A stretch of 64,000 nt of DNA from NCBI RefSeq assembly GCF_000472445.1, contig NZ_AXAJ01000001.1, forward strand, positions 682,643 through 746,642. Reading direction: 5' to 3'. The stretch comes from Burkholderia sp. WSM2230. GTDB taxonomy: Bacteria; Pseudomonadota; Gammaproteobacteria; Burkholderiales; Burkholderiaceae. The translations under genes were made by a program, and so were the position numbers. Of this stretch, positions 54,412 to 62,048 are shown one piece after another (within the stretch, counting starts at the first letter, position 1; each line of letters opens with the position of its first letter). Under the pieces are notes generated by a model, which saw only the letters and a list, made by a program, of their open reading frames with translations, did no database searches and had not been told where the DNA came from.

Positions 54412-54493
54412 GCGCGCAATTCATCGGCGCTCCCGAGCAGAAAACATCTTTCTGCATTTATCGACCTTAACGACTACTTTCAAGGATCCCATA

Positions 54494-54874
54494 ATGAGCA
54501 TACCTAAACGCGTCACGCTGATGTTCGAGGTTTACCGTTGGGCAGGGACGACCCCGGAGGAATTCCGGAAGCATTACATCGAGACGCACGCCCAATTGGG
54601 CAAGAAGATTCCGGGCATTGTCTGGTACGAGACCTTCCTTAACGAGCAGCCTACCGGCGCCTGGCAGGCTCAGGAGCGTCCGCGCCCCGACGCATACGTG
54701 ATCATGAAACTCGAATCCGAAGAAGTGCTGCAAAAGATGCGCGAGACCGAGGAATGGCGCATTGCGAAGGAAGACGACATCGGCTTCGCGAGCCATTCGT
54801 TTTCGACGCCGGTGGAGCGTTTGACCTGGATTGCGGACGTTGATCCCGTTGTTGTCGTAGGGCAAGAAAGTTGA
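54494..54874 (+). CDS. EthD-domain protein
   Basis: The 126-residue protein has a ferredoxin-like alpha/beta EthD fold: MSIPKRVTLMFEVYRWAGTTPEEFRKHYIETHAQL in parts, with the family's F-x-x-x-Y/H-x-x-x-H-A spacing, then a central sheet and a C-terminal sheet. AAGGA lies before the ATG at 54494. EthD proteins accompany P450 systems, as in ethyl tert-butyl ether degradation, or act as small isomerases or decarboxylases of aromatic breakdown. The role here is unknown, but the presence of a P450 and reductase in the same region is notable. Confidence 0.8.
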   Translation: MSIPKRVTLMFEVYRWAGTTPEEFRKHYIETHAQLGKKIPGIVWYETFLNEQPTGAWQAQERPRPDAYVIMKLESEEVLQKMRETEEWRIAKEDDIGFASHSFSTPVERLTWIADVDPVVVVGQES

Positions 54875-54896
54875 AGGACTTCGTTGCCTTCACATA

Positions 54897-54917
54897 AAGG
54901 GGCTTACTGAGCCCCTT
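54897..54917. terminator. Hairpin between convergent EthD and TetR genes
   Basis: AAGGGGCT and AGCCCCTT form a perfect 8-bp stem around TACTG, overlapping the TetR stop codon. There is no long T-run on either side, so it may be a weak or bidirectional end signal. Confidence 0.5.
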
Positions 54918-55581
54918 GCGCCGGCTCACCCCTTGCAACCGTTTGCCACGTTTCAATGGTTATCTTTTTGATCGCTTCGGGACTAGACGTCCCGAAACTC
55001 GTTCTTCTCAAGAACACGATCAATCCCTGCCAGTGCGAGTACAGGAAGGCGGCGCGTATCCGGCATTCGCTGACGGAATGATTAGGATTGATGTCGCCTA
55101 CCAGTTTCGCGAACAGATCGTGATACTCCTCGCTCACGCGTTGCATGAGCTCGTGTATCCACTCGTGGCGTTCGGCGAGCGCCCAGCATTCGAGCGCGAA
55201 CGGACTTGTAGTATTTTCCGGGCCGGAAAGCATCTCGAACGAATGTTGAACGAACTCGGTCAGCCGCTCTACGGGCCCGCTATTGCGGTTTGACAGGATG
55301 GCCCGAACCGTGTGAATGTGTTTGAACACGCTCTGCTCGATCGCGGCTTTAAGGAGTGCTTCGCGACTCTCGAAATAATGCTGCACCGTACTGAGATGCA
55401 GGCCGGCCTCGGACGCGATTCGGCGCTGGGTGAAGCCGGCATCGCCGGACTCGCTGAACACGCGAATCGCGCAATCCACGATCTCCGGAATCCGGGTCGC
55501 GCGAGTGCCGCGCCTTTTGACTGCCACGCGCGTGGCTTTATGTCCGGAAAGCTTATTTCTGGGGGCCGATGTTGCCGTCAT
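54904..55581 (-). CDS. TetR-family regulator 1
   Basis: The 225-residue protein has a basic N-terminus (KRRGTRATRIPEIVDCAIRVF), a TetR helix-turn-helix (FTQRRIASEAGLHLSTVQHYFESREALLKAAI in parts, about 45-80) and a C-terminal ligand-binding helical domain. The ATG at 55581 is preferred over 55623, since the upstream residues are non-specific. It is clearly paralogous to the next TetR protein in its DNA-binding domain. It is convergent with the SDR-EthD pair. A small palindrome (55759-55770) lies upstream. It probably represses neighbouring catabolic genes; the ligand is unknown. Confidence 0.85.
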   Translation of the reverse strand: MTATSAPRNKLSGHKATRVAVKRRGTRATRIPEIVDCAIRVFSESGDAGFTQRRIASEAGLHLSTVQHYFESREALLKAAIEQSVFKHIHTVRAILSNRNSGPVERLTEFVQHSFEMLSGPENTTSPFALECWALAERHEWIHELMQRVSEEYHDLFAKLVGDINPNHSVSECRIRAAFLYSHWQGLIVFLRRTSFGTSSPEAIKKITIETWQTVARGEPAQGAQ

Positions 55582-55758
55582 GGGGTCTCGTTCTCGCTCT
55601 AGTCGCGCGCCGGCGAAGCGCAAAGTGGTACGCGTGGAGGGTTAGGTCAACGGGTTTTGACGGTCAAGCTACGGCCAAATCGACCGGCTCAGTCGTGCAC
55701 CAAAAGGCCACGAGCGAGATCGCCCGCGCACGAGAGGTCTCGTGCGGCTAGTATAACC

Positions 55759-55770
55759 AGTCAAATGACT
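55759..55770. promoter_or_regulatory. Palindrome AGTCA-AA-TGACT upstream of TetR 1
   Basis: A perfect 5-bp inverted repeat with a 2-base spacer lies about 180 bases before the TetR 1 ATG, between the two TetR genes. Its GTCA half-site resembles the TAGGTCA element of the 53.3-53.5 kb promoters, but the match is short. Confidence 0.3.
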
Positions 55771-55833
55771 CAAGAACAGTCTGCGTGGCGACAGTCGCGG
55801 ACGGATAGGGCCTCTGTGTCGACAAGCTGGCCG

Positions 55834-56487
55834 TCACTCCCCGGCGTTGCTGATCCCCGCCCAGATCACTTTAACTGCCTTGCGGAGCGCTGCCAGTCGC
55901 GCGGGGGTGTCGTCGTTCCAGCGCAGGTAGGTCGCAAGTCCTTCCCAGCTGGACAGCAGTAAGGAGCCTCGCAACGCGCTTTCTTCGGGCGACAGTGTGG
56001 GGTTCAGCTCAGCTACCAACCCGGCAAACATCGCCTTGTATTCCTTACGCAGTTGCGTGACCAACTCGTGGGCGAATGGCTCGTGCAGCGCTACGCCCCA
56101 GCATTCGAAGATGGCGAGCGCCAGGCCTGGCTTGGCGAGTTCTTCGAAAGCGTCGTCGACAATGCCGTCCAGCCGCTCACGAGGCGAGCGGCTCTGGTCT
56201 TTCACCATCCGCTCGAATGAATCGCGGAACTTATCGGCGACCGCCTGGATCGTCGCGCGCAGCAATTCCTCGCGGTTCGAAAAATAGTGTTGCAGGGTGC
56301 TGAGGCGAATGCCTGCCTCGCTGGCTACGCGATTGATCGTATAGCCCGCATGGCCCACGGCCACCAGCACGTTGATCGATACCTCGATGATCTCGGGGAC
56401 CCTGCTTTGACGATTTCCGCGCTTCCGGGAAGGCGCAAGGTCTTCAACATCAAATATCGCCTCAGAGGGGAAAGTAAGACGCTCCAT
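55834..56487 (-). CDS. TetR-family regulator 2
   Basis: The 217-residue protein has a TetR helix-turn-helix (YTINRVASEAGIRLSTLQHYF, about 49-69) nearly matching that of TetR 1 (LHLSTVQHYF) and a similar basic start (KRGNRQSRVPEIIEVSINV). The C-terminal domain is related but diverged. It is transcribed toward TetR 1, with 252 bases between them. Its promoter region contains a 16-bp operator-like palindrome (56678-56693) and a further inverted repeat (56547-56563), consistent with autoregulation. Its targets may be itself and the divergent unknown gene at 56900. Confidence 0.88.
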   Translation of the reverse strand: MERLTFPSEAIFDVEDLAPSRKRGNRQSRVPEIIEVSINVLVAVGHAGYTINRVASEAGIRLSTLQHYFSNREELLRATIQAVADKFRDSFERMVKDQSRSPRERLDGIVDDAFEELAKPGLALAIFECWGVALHEPFAHELVTQLRKEYKAMFAGLVAELNPTLSPEESALRGSLLLSSWEGLATYLRWNDDTPARLAALRKAVKVIWAGISNAGE

Positions 56488-56546
56488 GGGTCCTTTGTCA
56501 AACGTAGTGCTTCAACCATCTATCCCTGCGGACAGACTGCTTTGCT

Positions 56547-56563
56547 CCATTTTAAACAAATGG
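56547..56563. promoter_or_regulatory. Inverted repeat CCATTT-TAAAC-AAATGG
   Basis: Perfect 6-bp arms around a 5-base spacer lie 60 bases before the TetR 2 ATG, in its leader or promoter. It differs from the 16-bp operators upstream. Confidence 0.4.
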
Positions 56564-56673
56564 CGGCGTCCGGCCTTGTCAGGAAGCGCGCGCCAACAGT
56601 TCGTGTCGATGCGAAGCACGCCGCAACGCTGCGTCTTGCTGTCGATCTGCCTGACGGGCTCCTGCAAACGCAG

Positions 56674-56701
56674 AATATAGGTTGAACAACCGATTCGTCA
56701 A
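56674..56701 (-). promoter_or_regulatory. TetR 2 promoter with embedded 16-bp operator
   Basis: On the minus strand TTGACG (56701-56696), a 16-base spacer and TATATT (56679-56674) form a promoter. The palindrome TAGGTTGAACAACCGA (56678-56693, core GGTTG-AA-CAACC) fills the spacer, the classic position for a repressor. Confidence 0.65.
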
Positions 56702-56795
56702 CTTAAGTAACCAATTCCTTGAAAAACGGTTTAAGAGCCTATCGCATAAGGTGCGCACCCAAATCGGGGCTTTCCCTAAACACAGCTTGTTTCCG

Positions 56796-56824
56796 TTGTG
56801 TTTGTAGGTTAACTAACCTATATT
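56796..56824 (+). promoter_or_regulatory. Promoter of the 113-aa gene with embedded 16-bp operator
   Basis: TTGTGT (56796-56801), a 17-base spacer and TATATT (56819-56824) form a promoter. TAGGTTAACTAACCTA (56805-56820), perfect 7-bp arms with a 2-base spacer, lies between the boxes and matches the TetR 2 operator at 12 of 16 positions. Confidence 0.65.
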
Positions 56825-56899
56825 ATCCTCAAGTGACGTTACTGCACTGGGTGACTGGAAGAGTCGAGCAGCACCCTAGGAACTGCGAGGAGTGGAAGC

Positions 56900-57241
56900 A
56901 TGAGGTCTGGCATAGGCTGCCTGCGTGCACAGATTGAGAAGTGGTTCGGGCGTGAAGGCGCGCCTGCAGTCGGTGTACTTGAGTTCGGGCGAACGGGACA
57001 TGACGGCGGACGCTTTGTGCGCATGGGCGCGCAATGGCCGGGAAATCAGTTGGCCATTGTGTTTTTCCGGCACCACGACGGCACATGGAATGTGTTTCCA
57101 CCGCCGCCCAGGACGGCGACCATGCTCGCGCGCACGGACGGCCTGGCCGCATCGCTATTTTTTGAGGGGGGCAAATCAAATGAAGAGAATGGCTTCAAAA
57201 AGGGACATCTCGGGCGGAGCACGATTGGCTTGCGGCTCTGA
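56900..57241 (+). CDS. Conserved-looking unknown protein, 113 aa
   Basis: I do not recognise a named family. The product starts MRSGIGCLRAQIEKWFG, then has a VGVLEFGRTGHDGGRFVRMG segment and a central NQLAIVFFRHHDGTWNVFPP strand-rich block with a look of a folded small alpha/beta protein; the last 35 residues are less structured. AGGAG lies 7 bases before the ATG, and a promoter with an operator palindrome lies about 76 bases upstream, so this gene is likely real and regulated. There is no signal peptide or membrane segment. Confidence 0.62.
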   Translation: MRSGIGCLRAQIEKWFGREGAPAVGVLEFGRTGHDGGRFVRMGAQWPGNQLAIVFFRHHDGTWNVFPPPPRTATMLARTDGLAASLFFEGGKSNEENGFKKGHLGRSTIGLRL

Positions 57242-57516
57242 TGCCGACGGCAGCGAACGGCACGCCGCGGGGCTGGATCGCGCATGTCGACTGGTCCTGA
57301 GCTGGTTGACGACGGTTGCGCTCGCTATCGCGGCTTCGGCGTAGCCTGAAGACGTCCGGTCGCCACGCTAGCTGGTCGCCGTACCCCGTTTGTTTGCCAA
57401 AGGGTGTGATGAAGTTCCAGACGACAGCTAATTCAATGACGAAAACTTAGGATGCCGAATCAAAACGGTTACGGCTTTTAATCTCAAGCTCGAAAGATTC
57501 AACCACGGAAGCGAAA

Positions 57517-58479
57517 ATGAATAGTAACGATATGATCGAAGTCGAGATCACCGCAATTATCAACGAGGCGCGTGACATCAACTCCTATGAGTTGCGTCCC
57601 GTGGCCGGCGGTGTTCTGCCGGCCTTCACCGCAGGCGCCCATATCGACCTGCATCTGTCAAACGGGCTCGTGCGCAGCTATTCGCTCAGCAATAACCAGG
57701 ATGAGCGTGACCGCTACGTAGTGAGCATAGCCAAGGATGTCGCCAGCCGCGGCGGTTCCTCCTTCATTCACGAAACGTTTGCTGTGGGCCAGAAACTGAT
57801 GATCGGTCCGCTGCGGAACCACTTCCCGCTGAATGAGTCCGCGCCTCATACGCTGCTGATTGCTGGGGGTATTGGCATCACGCCGATGTGGTGCATGGCC
57901 CAGCGCCTTGAGTCGTTGGGACGCTCGTGGGAACTGATTTACTGCGCGCGTACCCAACCGCAGGCAGCGTTCCTGGAGGTGCTGCGGAACTTGCAGCCGC
58001 GCAGCGGGAAGGTGCGATTCAACTTCGACGGCGAACCGGGCGGCAGCATTCTCGACATCGCTGCAGTCGTGAACGAAGCCGCGCCGGGCACGCACTTCTA
58101 CTGCTGCGGCCCCACGCCGATGATCGAAGCATTCGAGCGCGCGACGGATAACTATCCGGCGGAGCAGGTTCACGTTGAATACTTCTCGGCGAAGGAAGCG
58201 CCTGCCGCGAACGAAGAGTACACGGTGGTCCTCGCGAAGTCCGGTAAAGACTTCGCCATCGCCCCGGGGATGACCATTCTCGATGCGCTCCTGGACAACA
58301 ACATCAACGTGAGTTACTCGTGCATGGAAGGTACTTGCGGCGAATGCGTGGTCCGGGTCATCTCCGGTACGCCGGATCACCGGGATGTGTTTTTGTCGAA
58401 GGCCGACCATGCTGCCAACGACAAGATGACGGTGTGCTGCTCGGGCTCGAAGTGCGATCGCCTGGTGATTGATCTTTGA
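57517..58479 (+). CDS. Phthalate-dioxygenase-reductase-type oxidoreductase (PDR/VanB family)
   Basis: The 320-residue protein joins a flavin-binding domain (RSYSLSNN at about 52-59), an NAD-binding domain (IAGGIGITPMW, YCCGPTPMIEAFE) and a C-terminal plant-type 2Fe-2S domain (YSCMEGTCGECVVRV with a fourth Cys in TVCC), the order of phthalate dioxygenase reductase and VanB. It passes electrons from NADH to an oxygenase. The only oxygenase nearby that needs such a partner is the P450 at 60721, since no Rieske dioxygenase is present. GGAA precedes the ATG; a hairpin follows the stop. Confidence 0.88.
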   Translation: MNSNDMIEVEITAIINEARDINSYELRPVAGGVLPAFTAGAHIDLHLSNGLVRSYSLSNNQDERDRYVVSIAKDVASRGGSSFIHETFAVGQKLMIGPLRNHFPLNESAPHTLLIAGGIGITPMWCMAQRLESLGRSWELIYCARTQPQAAFLEVLRNLQPRSGKVRFNFDGEPGGSILDIAAVVNEAAPGTHFYCCGPTPMIEAFERATDNYPAEQVHVEYFSAKEAPAANEEYTVVLAKSGKDFAIAPGMTILDALLDNNINVSYSCMEGTCGECVVRVISGTPDHRDVFLSKADHAANDKMTVCCSGSKCDRLVIDL

Positions 58480-58497
58480 TCTAGTCGGACAAGAGCT

Positions 58498-58522
58498 GAC
58501 CGCAGCCTCCGAGACTGCGGTC
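58498..58522 (+). terminator. Hairpin downstream of the reductase gene
   Basis: GACCGCAG and CTGCGGTC form a perfect 8-bp stem with a 9-base loop, 19 bases after the reductase stop. No T-run follows, so termination may be partial or factor-dependent. Confidence 0.45.
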
Positions 58523-58611
58523 CGAATCGGCGGGCAAGTGGCAGTGCGCCCGGGACACCGTGCACCGCGCCACCGGCCGCCTGGCCGCAACAAGCTTCCA
58601 ATGAGGTTTGC

Positions 58612-59550
58612 ATGAACGATATCGACGTCAAGGTGCTCAGTGTCTTTGCTGAAACCTATCGGACGAGCAATATCTCGCAGGCCGCCGAAAACCTCGGCCT
58701 TTCGCAGCCGACGATCTCCTTCAACCTGTCGAAGTTGCGCAGCTATTACAACGATCCGCTGTTCGTGCGCACATCGCGGGGCACAGAGCCAACACCATTC
58801 TCAGCGGATCTCTACGAGCAGGTGGTCGATCTGCTTGCATCGTTCGAAAAGATTACGCGATTCCAGAGCACCTTCGATCCGTCGTCGGCTGAGCGACTGT
58901 TCAGCATTGCAATGACGGATATCAGCCAGATTCTGTTGCTGCCGACCTTGCTCAATGAAATTCGTCTGGTCGCGCCCAAGGTGCGTCTGAAGGTGAGCCA
59001 TATCACTACGGAGACGCCGCGTATGCTCGAGACCGGTCAGGTCGACCTTGCCGTGGGCTTTATGCCGCAGCTGGCCGCGACCTTCTACCAGCAGAAGCTG
59101 TTCGTGCAGCACTTTGAGGTTCTCGCTGCAACGGGGCACCGGGCGTTGCGCGACGGTATGTCGCTCGAGGCTTATCTTTCAGGGGACCACGTGGCCGTCA
59201 TTCCGCCCGGAACGGGACATTCGATCATCGATACCGCCTTGCGCGAGCAGCAGCTGCGCCGGAATGTCGTTCTCGAGGTGCCGAACTATCTGGCTGTCGC
59301 GGATATCATCTCGCGCACCCATCTCCTCGCGACCGTCCCGCAAAAGCTGGCCGCCGCAATAGGCACGGCCAACAGTGTCCAACGGTACGCCGCGCCATTC
59401 CACATCCAGAAATACGATGTGAAGCAGCACTGGCATACGCGATGCCATCGGGATGCCGGTCATCGATGGTTGCGCTCACTGTTCGCCGAGCTATATGCCG
59501 AGGCCAGTTGTGACCGGCCCTGTGTCGATGAAGCTATGTCAGTCGCGTAA
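58612..59550 (+). CDS. LysR-family regulator (NagR/NodD-like)
   Basis: The 312-residue protein has an N-terminal helix-turn-helix (NISQAAENLGLSQPTISFNLSKLR) and a substrate-binding domain. The overall layout (VKVLSVFAETYRTSNIS..., DPLFVRTSRGTEPTPFS) is that of the NagR/DntR/NodD branch, whose members often sense aromatic compounds such as salicylate. GAGG lies before the ATG at 58612. Its 3' end overlaps the convergent dehydrogenase gene by 17 bases. It may control the reductase, P450 or gentisate genes; effectors are unknown. Confidence 0.85.
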   Translation: MNDIDVKVLSVFAETYRTSNISQAAENLGLSQPTISFNLSKLRSYYNDPLFVRTSRGTEPTPFSADLYEQVVDLLASFEKITRFQSTFDPSSAERLFSIAMTDISQILLLPTLLNEIRLVAPKVRLKVSHITTETPRMLETGQVDLAVGFMPQLAATFYQQKLFVQHFEVLAATGHRALRDGMSLEAYLSGDHVAVIPPGTGHSIIDTALREQQLRRNVVLEVPNYLAVADIISRTHLLATVPQKLAAAIGTANSVQRYAAPFHIQKYDVKQHWHTRCHRDAGHRWLRSLFAELYAEASCDRPCVDEAMSVA

Positions 59551-60442
59551 TCAGGCTTGACGTGTCCCAGTGCTGTCCGCCGGCCTGCTGCACGTCGGCG
59601 TAGAACTGATCGATCAGCGCCGTCACCGGCAGACGCGCGCCATTGCGCTTCGCTTCGGTAAGGGCGATGTTGAGGTCCTTGCGCATTCCGTCGACCGTAA
59701 AGCCACAATCGAAGTCGCCGTCGATCATCGTCTTTCCGCGGTTGTCCATCTGCCAGCTTTGGGCCGCACCCTTGCTGATAACTTCGAGTACTGCGTCCAT
59801 GTCGAGCCCGGCGCGCTGACCGAACGCAAGTGCTTCCGACAAGCCTTGCACAACGCCCGCGATGGCAATCAGGTTCACCATCTTCGTCAGTTGGCCTGCG
59901 CCGGTGCCGCCCAGCAGCGTAACCGCACGCGCGTATGCCATGCTTACCGGCTTGATGCGCTCGAACACGGCCGGATCGCCGCCACACATTACGGTGAGTG
60001 TGCCGCTCTGCGCGCCGGCCTGCGCGCCCGAGACGGGCGCGTCCATAAAGTGAAGGCCGAGCGCCTTTGCCGCAGTGGCCAGTTCGCGCGCCACGTCAGC
60101 CGAGGTGGTGGTGTGGTCGACCAGGACTGCGCCTGGTTTCATGCCGGCGAAAGCCCCGTCATAGCCCAGCACTACGGAGCGTAGGTCGTCGTCGTTGCCG
60201 ACGCAACAAAACACGATGTCCGCGCCTGCGGCCGCCTCGCGCGGGGTGGTGGCATGGCGCGCGGTGGGGCCAAATTTCGCGGCCCAAGCCTCGGCCTTGG
60301 CGAGCGTCCGGTTGTAGGCCGTGACTGTGTGGCCCGCTTTGACAAGATGACCGGCCATGGGGCCGCCCATGACACCGAGCCCAATGTACGCGATGGTATG
60401 TGCTGGAGCGTCGGGGTAAGCGCGAATATTAATGCTGTCCAT
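59534..60442 (-). CDS. 3-hydroxyisobutyrate-dehydrogenase-family oxidoreductase
   Basis: The 302-residue beta-hydroxyacid dehydrogenase has the NAD(P)-binding IGLGVMGGPMAGHLV motif, a DAPVSGAQAGAQSGTLTVMCGG substrate loop and the catalytic Lys in GQLTKMVNLI. It lacks the valine-operon context of mmsB and is diverged from it, so the substrate is more likely another hydroxy acid or semialdehyde of the local pathway (tartronate or succinate semialdehyde reductases are close relatives). It is convergent with the LysR gene, overlapping it by 17 bases, and divergent from the P450 gene. Confidence 0.85.
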   Translation of the reverse strand: MDSINIRAYPDAPAHTIAYIGLGVMGGPMAGHLVKAGHTVTAYNRTLAKAEAWAAKFGPTARHATTPREAAAGADIVFCCVGNDDDLRSVVLGYDGAFAGMKPGAVLVDHTTTSADVARELATAAKALGLHFMDAPVSGAQAGAQSGTLTVMCGGDPAVFERIKPVSMAYARAVTLLGGTGAGQLTKMVNLIAIAGVVQGLSEALAFGQRAGLDMDAVLEVISKGAAQSWQMDNRGKTMIDGDFDCGFTVDGMRKDLNIALTEAKRNGARLPVTALIDQFYADVQQAGGQHWDTSSLITRLT

Positions 60443-60720
60443 TGGCGAAATTAATATAGTAAGTATGCCTATTAAAAGTGTACCAACCGGATGAGGTCTT
60501 GTTATCCGGGTCTACCCGGCACCATTGCAATTCAATGTGACATCTATTTCGTTAATGTTGCGTATTGATGGCGCTTTATGGACTGTTGGGGATGGCTGAG
60601 TAGAATCGCCAAAGGACGACTTAAAGCCTGAACCGGCCGTCGTAATCGAGTTATTGCAGGTGGGCCCTATGCTGGAAAGCGTTCGCCTTTGGCATGCCCG
60701 CCGCCCGAACAGGAGACATC

Positions 60721-61932
60721 ATGTTAGACCCCAAGGCACCATTCCCCCCCTCCCGTTGTCCGATGCACCGGATGGATCCGCCGACGGAATTGTTGGAAAC
60801 CCAGAAGGAAGGCGGCGGCGTGAAGATCCGTCAATGGGATGGCGTTGAGGGTTGGGTGTTCACCCGTTATGCCGATGTGCTCACCGGCCTGAGCGACAGC
60901 CGCGCGAGCGTCGACCCGAGTAAGCCGGGCTTCCCGGAGAAGAGTGCCGCGTACGGCGAAGTTCTCGGTAAGGACCGCACCCTGCGCACGCTGGATGGCC
61001 GCGCCCATGCGGCGCAGAAACGCATGATTCTCGACGACTTTTCAACGAAGCGCGTTGAAGAGATGCGTCCCGCGATTCAGGCCAAGGTCGACGCCCTGAT
61101 CGACGCAATGGTCGAAAAGGGTTCTCCGGCTGAGCTGGTCAAGGATTTCGCGTTGGGTGTTCCGACTATGATTATTTGCGAAATTCTCGGCGTGCCGTTC
61201 AAGGATCGCGAGTGGTTTGGCGAGCTTGGAGGCCGCTGCATCTCGTCGGTTGTTACGGCCGAGGAAGCCGCGTCTGCAGGTGCTCAGCTTTACGAATATT
61301 GCGACACCCTGATGTCCGCCAAGGAGAAGGAGCCGCAAGACGATCTGACCACCCGTCTGGTGCTGGAGAAGGTGCATACGGGCAAGCTGTCTCGCAAGGA
61401 CGCGGTGGAGCTCGTACGCTTTATTCTTATCGCGGGGCATGAAACTTCGGCTCACATGATCGCCCTGAGCACGCTAGCGCTGTTGCAGAATCCTGAGCAG
61501 GCTGCGCTCCTCAAGGAGAACAATGATCCGGCTTTCCTGACTAACGCGGTAGACGAACTGTTCCGCTATACCTCGATCACGCACATCGGCCGCCGGCGCG
61601 TCGCCGTTGAGGACTTCATGATTGGTGATCAGCTCGTGAAGGCCGGTGAAGGCCTGATCCTGATGAACAACGTGGGCGATCGCGATGAGTTGGTCTTCCC
61701 GAATGCCGATAAGCTCGACCTCAAGCGTCCGAACGCCAAGGACCACATGGCGTTCGGTGCAGGCCCGCACAAGTGTCTGGGCGCGGTGCTGGCCAAGTGC
61801 GAGCTGGAAGTGGTGCATGGCACGCTCTGGAAGCGGCTACCGAACCTCCAGCTCGCGGTCCCGTTCGAAGAAATCGAGTTCAATGAAACCAGCTCGGCGT
61901 ATGGTGTTCATAAGCTGCCGGTCAAGTGGTAA
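60721..61932 (+). CDS. Cytochrome P450 (CYP105/CYP55-like), substrate unknown
   Basis: The 403-residue soluble P450 has the I-helix AGHETSA with the acid-alcohol pair Glu241-Thr242, the K-helix ExxR (Glu279-Arg282) and the heme-ligand loop FGAGPHKCLG (Cys352). The N-terminal FPPSRCPMHRMDPPTE, a KPGFPEKSA loop, ELVKDFALGVPTMIICEILGVPF in parts and the C-terminal LPVKW closely recall actinobacterial CYP105 and fungal CYP55 (P450nor). P450nor lacks the acid before the threonine, so this enzyme is more likely an oxygen-activating monooxygenase. AGGAGA precedes the ATG at 60721. The reductase at 57517 is a likely electron donor; a separate ferredoxin is not seen. Confidence 0.9.
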   Translation: MLDPKAPFPPSRCPMHRMDPPTELLETQKEGGGVKIRQWDGVEGWVFTRYADVLTGLSDSRASVDPSKPGFPEKSAAYGEVLGKDRTLRTLDGRAHAAQKRMILDDFSTKRVEEMRPAIQAKVDALIDAMVEKGSPAELVKDFALGVPTMIICEILGVPFKDREWFGELGGRCISSVVTAEEAASAGAQLYEYCDTLMSAKEKEPQDDLTTRLVLEKVHTGKLSRKDAVELVRFILIAGHETSAHMIALSTLALLQNPEQAALLKENNDPAFLTNAVDELFRYTSITHIGRRRVAVEDFMIGDQLVKAGEGLILMNNVGDRDELVFPNADKLDLKRPNAKDHMAFGAGPHKCLGAVLAKCELEVVHGTLWKRLPNLQLAVPFEEIEFNETSSAYGVHKLPVKW

Positions 61933-61996
61933 CAGTAACGCAGTAGTTCAGCCTTGAAGGAATGCAGCGCACATGCGCTGTGTTCCGAATGCTGAC

Positions 61997-62027
61997 AACC
62001 CTCGCCAAGTGCGAGGGTTTTGTTTTT
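61997..62027 (+). terminator. Rho-independent terminator of the P450 gene
   Basis: AACCCTCGC and GCGAGGGTT form a perfect 9-bp stem with a 5-base loop (CAAGT), followed by TTGTTTTT, 65 bases after the P450 stop. Confidence 0.85.
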
Positions 62028-62048
62028 GATAGCCTGACGCTGAGGACT

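Larger units (their letters stand above)
56488..56899. other. Divergent regulatory region (412 bp) between TetR 2 and the 113-aa gene
   Basis: The region contains two opposing promoters, each with a near-identical 16-bp palindrome between -35 and -10, and one further inverted repeat near the TetR 2 start. It is AT-rich compared with the surrounding genes. No gene is supported within it. Confidence 0.7.

Noticed and set aside
60721..61932. P450 as a nitric oxide reductase (P450nor)
   Set aside because: Several blocks are similar, but the I-helix has the Glu-Thr pair of oxygen-activating P450s, which P450nor lacks.
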